64,000 bases of DNA from Verrucomicrobiaceae bacterium (lineage in GTDB: Bacteria > Verrucomicrobiota > Verrucomicrobiia > Verrucomicrobiales > Akkermansiaceae): contig JAIXQH010000062.1 in the NCBI GenBank assembly GCA_027484055.1, positions 1 to 64,000 of the forward strand, in the 5' to 3' direction. This document shows positions 35,847-45,020 of the stretch, one piece after another; position 1 is the first letter of the stretch; the number at the start of each line of letters is the position of its first letter. The notes beneath the pieces are model-generated. The model saw only the letters and a program-made list of their open reading frames with translations, had not been told where the DNA came from and did no database searches. Both the position numbers and the translations under genes were made by a program.

Positions 35847-37934
35847 TTAAGGCTTTTGATAGACCGTGCGTTCTCCTTGCAGCTTGTAGAATTGGCCGCT
35901 GGATAAGGTGCCGTCGGAGTCTGCGGACGCATGGTTGGGGTACTGGTTGATAGACACTTTCAGAGCGGTGAAGTCTGCGGCACCACTGGGTTTGATGCCA
36001 GCGGTCCTTGATCCTGCGGAAGCCTGAGTGGCGGAGTTCACGATCTCCAGGGCATCGGATTGGTGGTTGCTTTTCGCGCTCAGGGTCAATACAGGATTTG
36101 TGTTCCAGTCATCGGCGAAAATCTCCGCCGTTGCGCGCGGTGCCCTGAGTGCTTTACTTGGAGGGTTGGAGTAGCCCCAGCCATAGTTTCCGCCGGTAAT
36201 GAAAAGATTTCCAGCCGGCCCCCAGCCGAAACGCCCGCTGCCAGCGGGACCGATATTGAACTGGAAGCTACCATTTGTGGCGTTGTACTGGGCTGACCAA
36301 ACGCGCGCTGGGACGCCTCCCGTGCCCATCGCATTCGTATATGATAGCACTTCGCTATCTGCGTTTCCTTCGAAATAAGTTGGGGCAAGGTAGTCTGCCT
36401 GCGGCCTAATCGAATTTTCGAGAATCTCATGTGTATAGCGCTGCATCACCCAATCGCCGTAGGGAGACAGGTGATACTCATCTGGATTCAGAAATCCTCG
36501 GGCGGTCATCTCGCTCAGTGAGCCAAATATTTTTCGGCAATTGATAAACGTGTAGCCGTTGGTTTCGGCAACGGCTTGGACAACCCGATCTTCTGGCGTG
36601 AGATCCCGTGTCGGCGTTGTGCGGGTGGGGTGCGACGAAAACAGTATCCAATCCGTAGGCCAGGCCGTGTTCCACTTGTCGATGTAGGTCTGCAAGTAGC
36701 CCAGCTGCTCGACATTATCGTCTACTTTGAAGCTAGCGATATCTGGTTTCAGCGTGCCAATGATCGTGTTAAAAACGGCTTGCGGGCAGCGGGAGGCGTT
36801 TTTGACGGTTTGGCTGGTGAAGCCTAGATTATAAGATGCAAGCCCACCCTTGGGGCTTGAAGTTTCCCAGATATCGGATCGGGTCATTCCCAGGATTCTT
36901 ACGGTTCCCGAGGTGCAAACGGCGCGGATCTGTCTCGCCATGGTGGTGGGGAAGCTGTAGGTAAATACCCCGGCCCCGACCGGAACACCGTTTGGGTTGA
37001 GCACGTTAGTTTGGATATCTACACCTCCGGGAAGGTCGGCCCATTCACCTCCGCGAGTTCTCGCCTGAATTGTAAAAGTTCCAGAGACATCGGTCTCCGT
37101 GGTATAGAAGACATGAAATCGGTAGGCATTGATTGCTTCTTTTGGAAAAATTAGAGCATCTCCCGGATTATTGAGTAAACAATGTTGACCATTGGGAGAG
37201 TATTGAAACGCTTCCGAAATGGCTGTCGCACCTCTTTCCGTAAGATATCTAATGAAGATGTAATCCATCCCGTCCGCAGCTAGTGGCGCGATGCGGAGAT
37301 GGATCTGCGCGCCCAAGTCCGGCGCAAAGCTGTCACCCGCCGCAATGACAGTGATCTTGTAAGGGGCGTAAGTGGTTTGCTTGTCGCGCAGGATACGCGA
37401 GGTTGTGCGTGTAAGGGACAGCTTCCCGGCGAGGATATCCCTGACATCGGGGATGGTTTCGGTTGCGAGAAGTCTAGCTCCCGCAGCTCCTAGGTCATCG
37501 GCTTGCAGTGCAGTGTCTGCTTTCGCTCCTTGAGCCGAAGTGGCGTAGTCGGTAGGAATCTGCCCGGGTGGTCCTGCTGGACCTTGCGGCCCGGGTGGTC
37601 CTGGGGTGTTTCCCGCAAGGACACGGCCGGGATCCCCGTTATCGCGGACACGGAAGAATAGGTTTGGGAGGTTCCACGTCGAGGTCACAAAAGTCTGTGG
37701 AACGCCTTTTCCCACCATCGCGTAACCGTCGTTTGCCCAAGTTTTCAGGTCGCTGGAAACTTCAACTTGATAGATCTTGCCGACTTCGGTGGAGAATTGG
37801 AGCTCGACCGAACTTTTTACTCCCAATGCGACTTCAAGTGGAAACCCTATTTTGATCGGTGTCGCCGCCCAGATAGTTTGCGAGGCTACCAGGCAGAAGA
37901 GCCACGTCCAGAGGTATGGGCGGGATGGTTTCAT
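35847..37934 (-). CDS. Large secreted protein with collagen-like triplets and an SGNH-like core
   Basis: 695 residues from the ATG at 37934, where a signal peptide begins (MKPSRPYLWTWLFCLVASQTIWA). The N-terminal module (about 42-96: VELQFSTEVGKIYQVEVSSDLKTWAND... LPNLFFRV) is shared with the secreted protein at 20642-22732. Five Gly-X-Y triplets follow (residues 112-126, GPP GPQ GPA GPP GQI). The middle has IAAGDSFAPD (Ser202), a beta-rich domain of about 150 residues, YNLGFTSQTV and FLNPDEYHLSPYG with Asp485/His488, a plausible split SGNH active site. The C-terminus resembles tail-fibre style chaperone-linked domains (KSNHQSDALEIVNS). A polysaccharide esterase or an appendage-type adhesin is possible; neither is shown. 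Confidence 0.7.
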   Translation of the reverse strand: MKPSRPYLWTWLFCLVASQTIWAATPIKIGFPLEVALGVKSSVELQFSTEVGKIYQVEVSSDLKTWANDGYAMVGKGVPQTFVTSTWNLPNLFFRVRDNGDPGRVLAGNTPGPPGPQGPAGPPGQIPTDYATSAQGAKADTALQADDLGAAGARLLATETIPDVRDILAGKLSLTRTTSRILRDKQTTYAPYKITVIAAGDSFAPDLGAQIHLRIAPLAADGMDYIFIRYLTERGATAISEAFQYSPNGQHCLLNNPGDALIFPKEAINAYRFHVFYTTETDVSGTFTIQARTRGGEWADLPGGVDIQTNVLNPNGVPVGAGVFTYSFPTTMARQIRAVCTSGTVRILGMTRSDIWETSSPKGGLASYNLGFTSQTVKNASRCPQAVFNTIIGTLKPDIASFKVDDNVEQLGYLQTYIDKWNTAWPTDWILFSSHPTRTTPTRDLTPEDRVVQAVAETNGYTFINCRKIFGSLSEMTARGFLNPDEYHLSPYGDWVMQRYTHEILENSIRPQADYLAPTYFEGNADSEVLSYTNAMGTGGVPARVWSAQYNATNGSFQFNIGPAGSGRFGWGPAGNLFITGGNYGWGYSNPPSKALRAPRATAEIFADDWNTNPVLTLSAKSNHQSDALEIVNSATQASAGSRTAGIKPSGAADFTALKVSINQYPNHASADSDGTLSSGQFYKLQGERTVYQKP

Positions 37935-38129
37935 GTGGCTGATAGAAAGTCGAAGGTCAAAGAGAACAAATTGATTCCGGTGGAACAATGTGAAGTTCGG
38001 CACTCACAGCAGAGGTGCTTTATGGCTTGTACCTATAACTTAGATCTGTGATCATCGAACCGAGTAAATAACAATGGAGTTTTCCAAAGAGGTGCGCCGA
38101 CCACATCCAGAACTCAAAATCACCTCCGG

Positions 38130-39278
38130 TTAACGTAGATCTGCTTCGAGCACCTCTTGGTAAATTCTCAAATGCGCTTCCGCCACCACTTTGGGATGGA
38201 ATCGATTGATCGCTTCCTGTTTCGCCGCTTGTCCGATGCGAGTCCGAAGTCCGGAGTCGCTGATCATGGTGCCTGTGACAGAACGCATCGACTCGCGATC
38301 AGTCGGATCGAACATCATTCCAGTGCAACCTTCGGAGATCAAATCCGGGATGCCGCCGACTTTTGAGGCGATCACCGGAAGGCCTACAGCCATGGCTTCG
38401 AGCACGACCATAGGACAGTTATCCTCGAAGGTGGGCAGGACAAGGAGACTGGCTTGCTCCATTTCTGCCAGCAATTCCCCACGCGATTTCCAGCCCGCGA
38501 GTTCAATCCATTCATGTTTCGCGGCGAGTGCCTCCAGCTCCTCCAAATACGGACTGCCCGTGTAACCGGTTCCACATAGCCGGAATTTCCAACCGCTGTT
38601 CGCGAACAGCGGAGCACAGGCTTTGATGAAACCGACGGGATTCTTCCTCTCGTCCAAGGCTCCCACGAAGAGGACGACGGGAGGTTTTACGGGTTGGTGG
38701 ATCGCGTCGAAATAACTCGATTCGGCAGCGTTCGGCAGCAGCCACGTTTGTTTTGCCAAGGGCTTTACCAAATCATCGGTATAGGAAGAGATGCTGATGA
38801 CGCCATCGGTTTTTCGAAGTGCGATTCCTTCTAGAACTGCCGCGAGGCGGTAATAGGCCTTGCCCTTGTTTTCACCCCGCTTGGCGTGGACACGCATATT
38901 GCCGTGCAGGGTAAGGACATTGGGGTAGCCTGAAAACACGGCGGCAAGGGCACAATCGCGCTCGGTGCCCTGACCATGGACGATGTCCGGCTGGATGTCC
39001 TTGATTAATCGACGAATCGCCATCACCGCCCCAAGAAAAAGCGAGCGCCCCATGCCCCACGAGGGAATCACTGGCTGGTGAAACCAGATGTTTGGGGCCA
39101 GATGGTGTGGAACGGTCATTTTTTCCCGTGCAACCGAGATCACATGGACATTCGCATCATTCGGGAGTGCGGCAAATCCTTGGAGTAGTGCATCGGGCGC
39201 GGTGCCGAAGTAAGGGGTCGTCTTTCCGTAGTCGCCAAAATGGGTGCGATTGTCGGTGGTAATTTGGACGATTTTCAT
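38130..39278 (-). CDS. GT4 family glycosyltransferase
   Basis: 382 residues with the GT-B pattern. A first strand MKIVQITTDNRTHFGDYGKTTPY, DIVHGQGTERDCALAAV in the acceptor half, VVLFVGALDERKNPVGFIKAC at the start of the donor half, and LPTFEDNCPMVVLEAMAVGLPVIASKVGGIPDLI with the EX7E region. Cytoplasmic, probably adds one sugar to the lipid-linked repeat unit. It sits just after the large secreted protein with collagen-like triplets in the order of transcription. Confidence 0.92.
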   Translation of the reverse strand: MKIVQITTDNRTHFGDYGKTTPYFGTAPDALLQGFAALPNDANVHVISVAREKMTVPHHLAPNIWFHQPVIPSWGMGRSLFLGAVMAIRRLIKDIQPDIVHGQGTERDCALAAVFSGYPNVLTLHGNMRVHAKRGENKGKAYYRLAAVLEGIALRKTDGVISISSYTDDLVKPLAKQTWLLPNAAESSYFDAIHQPVKPPVVLFVGALDERKNPVGFIKACAPLFANSGWKFRLCGTGYTGSPYLEELEALAAKHEWIELAGWKSRGELLAEMEQASLLVLPTFEDNCPMVVLEAMAVGLPVIASKVGGIPDLISEGCTGMMFDPTDRESMRSVTGTMISDSGLRTRIGQAAKQEAINRFHPKVVAEAHLRIYQEVLEADLR

Positions 39279-39323
39279 CTAAAGGGCGACTCCCAGCGGA
39301 CGATACAACTGACCTCTAGACCT

Positions 39324-40199
39324 CTATGCCTTTTTCGCGGTCACCACCAGATCGAGAAGTGCGACAGTCTGCTTGTCACGTCGGTGCGCTTCGGTGCGGA
39401 GATGCGGCCAGACTTCATCAAGATACCGTTCCTCGGCCACCCGAATCGGAATGATATTTAAATCGATGAATCCATGTTTCTTCATTGAGGCAAGGAATTG
39501 ATCCGCGAAGTTTCCAACCGCGCGGTTGTATTTGGGAAAGGCACACTCGTAAAGCCAGCGTGGCATCGTTTGGAAATCGAGAGGCGGCATCGGATCTTCG
39601 AATTGACCATGTCCACTTAAATCAAACTTATGCATCATGAGGCCGCCTGGACGCACAACCTCACCGCAATACGCGAAGAAGCCATCAAGATCCTCGACGT
39701 GCTCCAAGACATCGAATGAATAAAGAAAATCGACGGGTTCTGGGAGTCTGACGTTTTCCAGTAGTCCTTCGTGAAAGGTCACTTGATCTGCATTCAGGCG
39801 GGGTGGGTCGCCGTCGGCCAGCACGTCCCCACGGTTGGGCAAGGATTCATCGGCAATTAGGGATTCCAGCGCCTCGCGGTGTTGCTCGCGAACAATCATG
39901 GGGATGAACTCAACGAGATGGACATGTTTCGCACCGAGTGCGAGCATCATATCAGCAGCCGCGAGGCAATCGCCGCAGCCGATCTCGCTGACGACCGCCT
40001 TTCGCATGAATTCACGATCCGGCAGATTGTTCAATAGGGTCTGGCAAATGCGACGATAGCGCGCAACGGCGCTCGACATACCGGAGCTGAGAACATCCGT
40101 GTGGGGTTTGTCCTTGATTCCTAGCAGTTGCTTCAGCCGCCAGCGATTGCCGTAGTAGGCTGAGCGAAGCAATGGACCCGGGTGGAAGTATTTGGACAT
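39324..40199 (-). CDS. Class I SAM-dependent methyltransferase
   Basis: 291 residues with motif I VVSEIGCGDCLAAADMML, an acidic strand-2 end (LVEF), motif IV FLYSFDVLEHVEDLDGFFAYC and the VRPGGLMMHKFDLSG post-motif. The N-terminal 70 residues (MSKYFHPGPLLRSAYYGNRW) form a helical extension of the type often seen in capsule sugar methyltransferases. A sugar O-methyltransferase is the most likely role, judged from the locus. Confidence 0.8.
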   Translation of the reverse strand: MSKYFHPGPLLRSAYYGNRWRLKQLLGIKDKPHTDVLSSGMSSAVARYRRICQTLLNNLPDREFMRKAVVSEIGCGDCLAAADMMLALGAKHVHLVEFIPMIVREQHREALESLIADESLPNRGDVLADGDPPRLNADQVTFHEGLLENVRLPEPVDFLYSFDVLEHVEDLDGFFAYCGEVVRPGGLMMHKFDLSGHGQFEDPMPPLDFQTMPRWLYECAFPKYNRAVGNFADQFLASMKKHGFIDLNIIPIRVAEERYLDEVWPHLRTEAHRRDKQTVALLDLVVTAKKA

Positions 40200-40236
40200 G
40201 TAATAGGAAGGTAAGAATTAATAGTTAAGTGGTCAG

Positions 40237-41406
40237 CTAGATCAACTCCTCGACGAGCTTGCGGTAGGATTCGATGTAAGCTTCGCGGTTGTAGCGAGTG
40301 GCGACTGCGTGAGAGCCTTTCTGACCAAGGCGCTCACATAATCCAACGTCGTCTGCAAGGCGGCGGATCGCCGACGCCATCTCTTTCTCCGACCTTACGC
40401 AGATCCCGCCTTCCATGCGGGCGATGCAACCCGCCTTTCGGGCGATCCATGGTTTTGATTCACGCATAGCCTCCAGCAAGGAAATTGGTTGCGCCTCGTG
40501 GTAGGCAGAGAGAAGGAAAGCGTTGCAAGCTGCGTAGGCATCAAGGGTGGAATCACGACTTTGCTTCTCCAGCCAAATGATTTTTACCGATGAGTGGGGC
40601 AATGCGTGCAAGCGGTCTTCTTCTTGGAATTTCCATGAATGCTCATTGAATTCGCTACCGATGAAAACCAAAACGGAGCCAGGAACGGCTGCCTCGCGGA
40701 ACGCGCGCATCCCGTATGCCTGATCCTTGCGCGGGCTGTAATTCGCGACGCACAAGAGCATGAACGCTTCTTTGGGAATTCCATGCGTATGCCGGAAGTC
40801 GGAGTCCGGGTCGCCTCGCTCGGCCAAGTCGATTCCGTTTGGTATCACCCTGCGTCCCTTGTATCTGGTGGCCTTTGCGATGAGGTGGTCATAGAAGCCG
40901 AGGAAATCGGCTTGTTCGCTCAGATAAACGATCCGGTCAAACCGCCGCATCCAGAAGACCATCGCCACGCTCCTGAGGAAGCGGCGGCATACGCCAGAGA
41001 GGCCGTAGGGAAACATTGGGCTTTTCTCCCAGACCAACACCCCATAGCCGTGGCTGATTAGAATTTTGGGGCAGAGTATCTCATTGAGGAAAGGCAAGGC
41101 ACAATGCAGGAATGAATCATAACTGTGGAAAAGTATAGCATCCCAGGGTTGACTCTGAAGAAAACTTTTATAGTCATTCCCTGTTATTAAAGGAAAAACT
41201 AACGGTTTGTATGCGGTACCTCCACAATTGAACTCGGTAAGATTTGCGCCTTCCCAAGTCAAACATTCACGCGCAGGGCTTGTTCCCATTGTTAATACAG
41301 ACACGCCCCATCCGCAACTAAGGAACCCTTTCGTCATCGCGACTGCGGCTTCCGAGACCCCGTCCTTGTTTGGCGGAAAGGTGAATGAAATGATGAGGAC
41401 TCTCAC
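40237..41406 (-). CDS. GT4 family glycosyltransferase
   Basis: A GT-B transferase. VRVLIISFTFPPNKDGVSEAAVAMTKGF is the usual first strand and glycine-rich loop. The donor half has MLLCVANYSPRKDQAYGMRAF and LSAYHEAQPISLLEAMRESKPWIARKAGC. The start is chosen as GTG at 41406 because it makes a GTGA overlap with the stop of a decayed upstream gene fragment. An in-frame ATG at 41445 would add 13 residues, MGCSDCQIHQKQE, that lie inside that fragment and have no family pattern. Confidence 0.85.
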   Translation of the reverse strand: MRVLIISFTFPPNKDGVSEAAVAMTKGFLSCGWGVSVLTMGTSPARECLTWEGANLTEFNCGGTAYKPLVFPLITGNDYKSFLQSQPWDAILFHSYDSFLHCALPFLNEILCPKILISHGYGVLVWEKSPMFPYGLSGVCRRFLRSVAMVFWMRRFDRIVYLSEQADFLGFYDHLIAKATRYKGRRVIPNGIDLAERGDPDSDFRHTHGIPKEAFMLLCVANYSPRKDQAYGMRAFREAAVPGSVLVFIGSEFNEHSWKFQEEDRLHALPHSSVKIIWLEKQSRDSTLDAYAACNAFLLSAYHEAQPISLLEAMRESKPWIARKAGCIARMEGGICVRSEKEMASAIRRLADDVGLCERLGQKGSHAVATRYNREAYIESYRKLVEELI

Positions 41407-41546
41407 TTCCTGTTTTTGATGGATTTGGCAGTCACTGCACCCCAAATAGTATTGGGAGGTATGGTGCCACGGACTGCGGTTTCGGGGGAGGTTACTACGC
41501 CATCGTTGATCGCATCATCGAGAAAAATCTTAATGTGACTTTCTAA
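41403..41546 (-). pseudogene. Remnant of a hexapeptide-repeat acyltransferase (C-terminal end)
   Basis: Reading the minus strand from just after a stop at 41547 gives 47 codons with no start codon. They end in GVVTSPETAVRGTIPPNTIWGAVTAKSIK, which resembles the last turn of left-handed beta-helix acetyltransferases (typically ..VVTKDIPPNTVVGGVPAKVI..). The frame stops at TGA 41403-41405, overlapping the GTG start of the next glycosyltransferase, as expected for a once-coupled gene. The rest of the enzyme is missing from the 178-base gap, so it is probably dead. The assignment rests on this short match and needs a search to confirm. Confidence 0.45.
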
Positions 41547-41623
41547 TCAGCAATTCTTTCCAATTTTCTTGCCAGATTCATTTCGCGAGCTCAACACCCA
41601 CAGATAGACGGCGGAAGTAATAG

Positions 41624-42367
41624 TCATGGTTTGATTGAGTAAGCCAAAGCGGTTCCGCCTACAAGTTTGATGTCATGACCGCATTCCTTGAGGTATTTCA
41701 CCACGTCGCGGTGGCTGGCCACACAATCATGCCAAGCGATCACCCCTCCTGGCCGTAACATCTTCCATCCTTTTTCACTGTCGTTTTTCACATACTCGTA
41801 GCTGTGTGCTGCATCTACGAATACCAAATCCATACTCTCCAAGTATGGAGCTTCGTCGAACGTCGCAGAATCGGCACTGAGAAAGGTGACCTTGTTAAGC
41901 AAGTCACGGGGAATCAGGATTCCTTTTCCACCTTCTGCGGCGATAGCCCGTTCCTCAGGTTTGGGAATCGGCAGAGTATAGGCTGGGTGGTCTTCTGGGA
42001 GATCCAGAGTGTATACCATCCCGCCTTCTGCCACGTTGAGGGCAAGTTGGGTCGTAGACACGCCCTTGTATGTACCGAACTCAAAAATTGCCTTTGCATT
42101 TACCAAATGCGCAAGCGCGGCAAGCGCGGCGCATTCCATCGGGGAAACCGAGGCTCCCACGCTGGGGAATGATTGTAATGTCCAGCGTTGTGTCCCCTCG
42201 CAGATATCCAGTACATTCACGTGCTTGAAGGTTCGGGTATCAGCCACGGGATCGAAGATTTCACCGGCTGCCCAGTTCGCAGTGCCGATCACATGTTGGA
42301 GATCACTTGGATTTTGGATGACAATCTGAACGAGACGTCCAGTGAGTTGGAATATTTTTTCAATCAT
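41624..42367 (-). CDS. SAM-dependent methyltransferase (Methyltransf_24 type)
   Basis: 247 residues. IFEFGTYKGVSTTQLALNVAEGGMVYTLDLPEDHPA carries the motif I loop and acidic strand-2 end, and MDLVFVDAAHSYEYVKNDSEKGWKMLRPGGVIAWHDC is the family's characteristic D-A-x-H-S-Y motif with the WHDC tail. Such enzymes are common in polysaccharide loci as sugar O-methyltransferases. It is one of five methyltransferase-like genes here. Confidence 0.85.
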   Translation of the reverse strand: MIEKIFQLTGRLVQIVIQNPSDLQHVIGTANWAAGEIFDPVADTRTFKHVNVLDICEGTQRWTLQSFPSVGASVSPMECAALAALAHLVNAKAIFEFGTYKGVSTTQLALNVAEGGMVYTLDLPEDHPAYTLPIPKPEERAIAAEGGKGILIPRDLLNKVTFLSADSATFDEAPYLESMDLVFVDAAHSYEYVKNDSEKGWKMLRPGGVIAWHDCVASHRDVVKYLKECGHDIKLVGGTALAYSIKP

Positions 42368-42410
42368 AGGTCGGGTGGGAAAAAATTATGCATTTCTGTG
42401 GCGGGCGAGT

Positions 42411-43943
42411 TTATTCATTTTGAGGAAGCAGCGACTTCAAGAGTGGCAATTTTGAGATCATTTTTGTGATGCGATGTTCTCTTCCCAATCGCCGGGTCAG
42501 CTCGCGGGCACAGTAAAGGAATGAAAAAAACGAAAGGATTAAACCGCATCCAAATGCAGTGTATCCCTGCACAAGGAAGGCAACCAGCAATGCCATTAAA
42601 ACTAAAACAATTCCCTGCCCCAACAGAGCCAGCGATTTCCCTTGTGGTCGAAATCCGATCATTCTTTTGCCGACCCATGCCATAATCAAGACATGGAACA
42701 GGCATGAGATTGGATAGGCGATTGCCGCTCCGATCAATCCGAATTGCAGGAGTAATGCGACCGTCATAGCCAATTCGAGTAATGAGCAAAGAATTGCGAT
42801 GGATGCAAAACCGCGGGCATCGCCCTTGGCGAGTTGAATCGTGTTGATGGGATAGGACGCCATCTTGAGGAACACGCCGCTGGCCAGAACCGCAAGCATG
42901 CCCGAGGCTCCATTGAACTTAGACGAATATAACAGCGATAGAACCAGCGGTGCGCAGGTGATCGTGGCAATGACACCGGGAAGAACCAGTAGAATACCGA
43001 CTTCGATCTGTTGGTTCACCGCCCGGATCATCGCTTCATGGTCATCAATCATTGAAGTGAGTCTCGGGTAGAAATCCATCCCCATCGCTCTCAGTACGAA
43101 ATTGGCGAAAAGGCCGGAAACGGCCCATGCGGACTGGTAGAGTCCGGTTGCGACTAAACCATGGTTTTGGGTGATCATAGTGCGGACGACCATGTCTTTA
43201 CCTGTGCCGAGAAGGCCGGTTGCCATGAACGCAAAGCCTAGAGCTAGCAGGAGTTTCGTTTCCGGAACCATCTCCCGCCAAGTGACTTTCACGATGGGTA
43301 GGTGGATCGCGCGTGAAAAAAAACAGGTGATGCCGAGAGTCAGGATCGAGCTCAACAACAGGGCTGGGACGATGCCTTTTTCCCGGAACCAAATGTATAT
43401 AAGAATGACCGGGAGTATCCCGGCGATGGATGAGAGGATGTTGAGTTTCGCGAGTTCGGTGACTCGCCCAGTCCCTTGGATGAGAGCGGTTTCACCGCTG
43501 TTGACCGTGCCAAGAAGCAAGGTGAATCCGAGAATCGCGATGGGCAGTGTGTGATCAGAGTTGCCGAAGACTTGGTTGCTAAGGGGAATGGCCAAAGCGG
43601 CACAGAGGATTAGTCCGAATATTCCGGAAATGAGACTGGCACGCCTGAGGACGGTCATGGTCCGCGAGAGCTTTTCCTGATCCCCATTGCCATGGGCGGC
43701 GGCGATTTCGCGAATCCCGCTCTCGCCAATGCCGAAGCCTGAAACCGTTCCCACGGTGGCTGCGATTGAAGTGTATAGACCGACGAGACCGATGCCCGCG
43801 GGACCTAGAAGATAGGCCAAGGCCTTCGTCCTGAGCAGGCTGAGCAGATAACTTACGCCTTGGCTTCCTCCCAAGACGGCGGATGCCTTGAAGGAATCAC
43901 GGTAGCCCCGGTTATCTTCTTCCTTTGCAATGGATTGGCTCAT
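42411..43943 (-). CDS. wzx: Wzx-type polysaccharide flippase
   Basis: Started at the ATG at 43943 it has 510 residues and 12-14 predicted membrane segments. It begins with a cytoplasmic stretch (MSQSIAKEEDNRGYRDSFKASAVLGGSQG) and then LLSLLRTKALAYLLGPAGIGLVGLY, the conserved N-terminal pattern of O-antigen/MOP flippases. It moves undecaprenyl-diphosphate-linked repeat units from the inner to the outer face. A T8 run lies at 43316-43323 on the coding strand, inside FFSRAIHLP. A Wzy-like polymerase is encoded upstream at 48335-49879, so Wzx/Wzy-dependent assembly is likely. Confidence 0.9.
   Translation of the reverse strand: MSQSIAKEEDNRGYRDSFKASAVLGGSQGVSYLLSLLRTKALAYLLGPAGIGLVGLYTSIAATVGTVSGFGIGESGIREIAAAHGNGDQEKLSRTMTVLRRASLISGIFGLILCAALAIPLSNQVFGNSDHTLPIAILGFTLLLGTVNSGETALIQGTGRVTELAKLNILSSIAGILPVILIYIWFREKGIVPALLLSSILTLGITCFFSRAIHLPIVKVTWREMVPETKLLLALGFAFMATGLLGTGKDMVVRTMITQNHGLVATGLYQSAWAVSGLFANFVLRAMGMDFYPRLTSMIDDHEAMIRAVNQQIEVGILLVLPGVIATITCAPLVLSLLYSSKFNGASGMLAVLASGVFLKMASYPINTIQLAKGDARGFASIAILCSLLELAMTVALLLQFGLIGAAIAYPISCLFHVLIMAWVGKRMIGFRPQGKSLALLGQGIVLVLMALLVAFLVQGYTAFGCGLILSFFSFLYCARELTRRLGREHRITKMISKLPLLKSLLPQNE
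43316..43323 (-). repeat. T8 homopolymer in wzx
   Basis: Eight T on the coding strand covering two Phe codons of the flippase gene. A single-base change would break the frame in the membrane core. This length is only mildly unusual. Confidence 0.6.
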
Positions 43944-44024
43944 GATTACGATGCTACCTGAATGCCGTAACGATCTGTGATCCACCTTAGACTTCTTGGT
44001 TTGAGTCGAGGCGTTTCTCCTGAT

Positions 44025-44915
44025 TTACGGATCGAAAGATTGGATTATTTTCCGTAGCGGATCATCGAGATCGCGAGCCACCCGCTTCACTGCGAAAAGT
44101 TCTTGATAGCCTTCTAGCGGGACTAAGCCATTGCGAATGTCGTCGATGTCTTGCGTTGTGACTTTCAATTCAGCTTCCCAGTTCATGAAACAATAGGGTG
44201 CTGCCGGCGAGGGACAAATTACTGAGAAAAAATTCGGTTGATAGAATTCTTCCCGAGGGTATGAATACTTACCCATGTATTTCCTTCTACCACGAGTCTG
44301 GCCCAGCTTATTGACAAAGTCGATAAGGTTGAGATTTGTTCCATGGACATAACCGGGGAGCAAGAGGGACTCGCGCCATGCATGACGCATCACCAACTGA
44401 GCAAACTGATCGAAGGCTTCATTGGGATAAAAAGTACCTTCGACCTGGGAGGCGAAGTTAGTCGGAGTGGCACTTATGTCCCGCATGATTTTCCGGTAGG
44501 CGCGGTCCTGATGAAAGTCTGGAATCCATTGGCTGAACAGATCTGAGTCGGAGGACAGGTCATGCTGGAAAAAACCGAAGTCGTGCTGGCGCACGTAATC
44601 CTCCATACCGGGGCGCACGAACATGTCGTTGCTCGCGTGGAGACAGTAATGGGTAAAAGGGATGCCTGCCTTCTGTGCGAAAAGGAAATTGGAGACATGG
44701 CATTTTAGGACCAGCCCGAAGCCTGTGTAGAATGGCTGCGGGTTCACCCATACGTTCTCGACTCCCTTCAATTCATCGAGGATGTCGGAAGACTCTAAGA
44801 ATTGCCGGGCTGGATGAATGACTATTCCCGCTTCCGGGGCGTATTTTTTGAAATTCGCGATCTGATCCAGGACGACTTCTGGCTTTTCATGAACTAATAG
44901 GCTGATTAGGATCAT
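44025..44915 (-). CDS. Putative glycosyltransferase, unclassified
   Basis: 296 residues, no family identified with confidence. MILISLLVHEKPEVVLDQIANFKKYAP and FTHYCLHASNDMFVRPGMEDYV, with an Asn-Asp pair in the position of a DxD, look like a GT-A type fold such as the core-2/branching group. YVHGTNLNLIDFVNKLGQTRG and CFMNWEAELKVTTQDIDDIRNGLVPLEG are well-formed but not known motifs. No signal peptide. The role in sugar transfer is inferred from the locus. Confidence 0.5.
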   Translation of the reverse strand: MILISLLVHEKPEVVLDQIANFKKYAPEAGIVIHPARQFLESSDILDELKGVENVWVNPQPFYTGFGLVLKCHVSNFLFAQKAGIPFTHYCLHASNDMFVRPGMEDYVRQHDFGFFQHDLSSDSDLFSQWIPDFHQDRAYRKIMRDISATPTNFASQVEGTFYPNEAFDQFAQLVMRHAWRESLLLPGYVHGTNLNLIDFVNKLGQTRGRRKYMGKYSYPREEFYQPNFFSVICPSPAAPYCFMNWEAELKVTTQDIDDIRNGLVPLEGYQELFAVKRVARDLDDPLRKIIQSFDP

Positions 44916-45020
44916 GATATGACAGTTTATCGTTGAAGTGGACGAATTCTGACGACGAAATGACCGGCTGGAGAATGATTGAGGACTCAGGGCGTGAGTC
45001 GAACGATATCACTTCGTAAG

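Noticed and set aside
35847..37934. Assignment as a phage tail fibre from an integrated prophage
   Set aside because: No other phage genes are present, the protein has a Sec signal peptide and lies within the polysaccharide locus.
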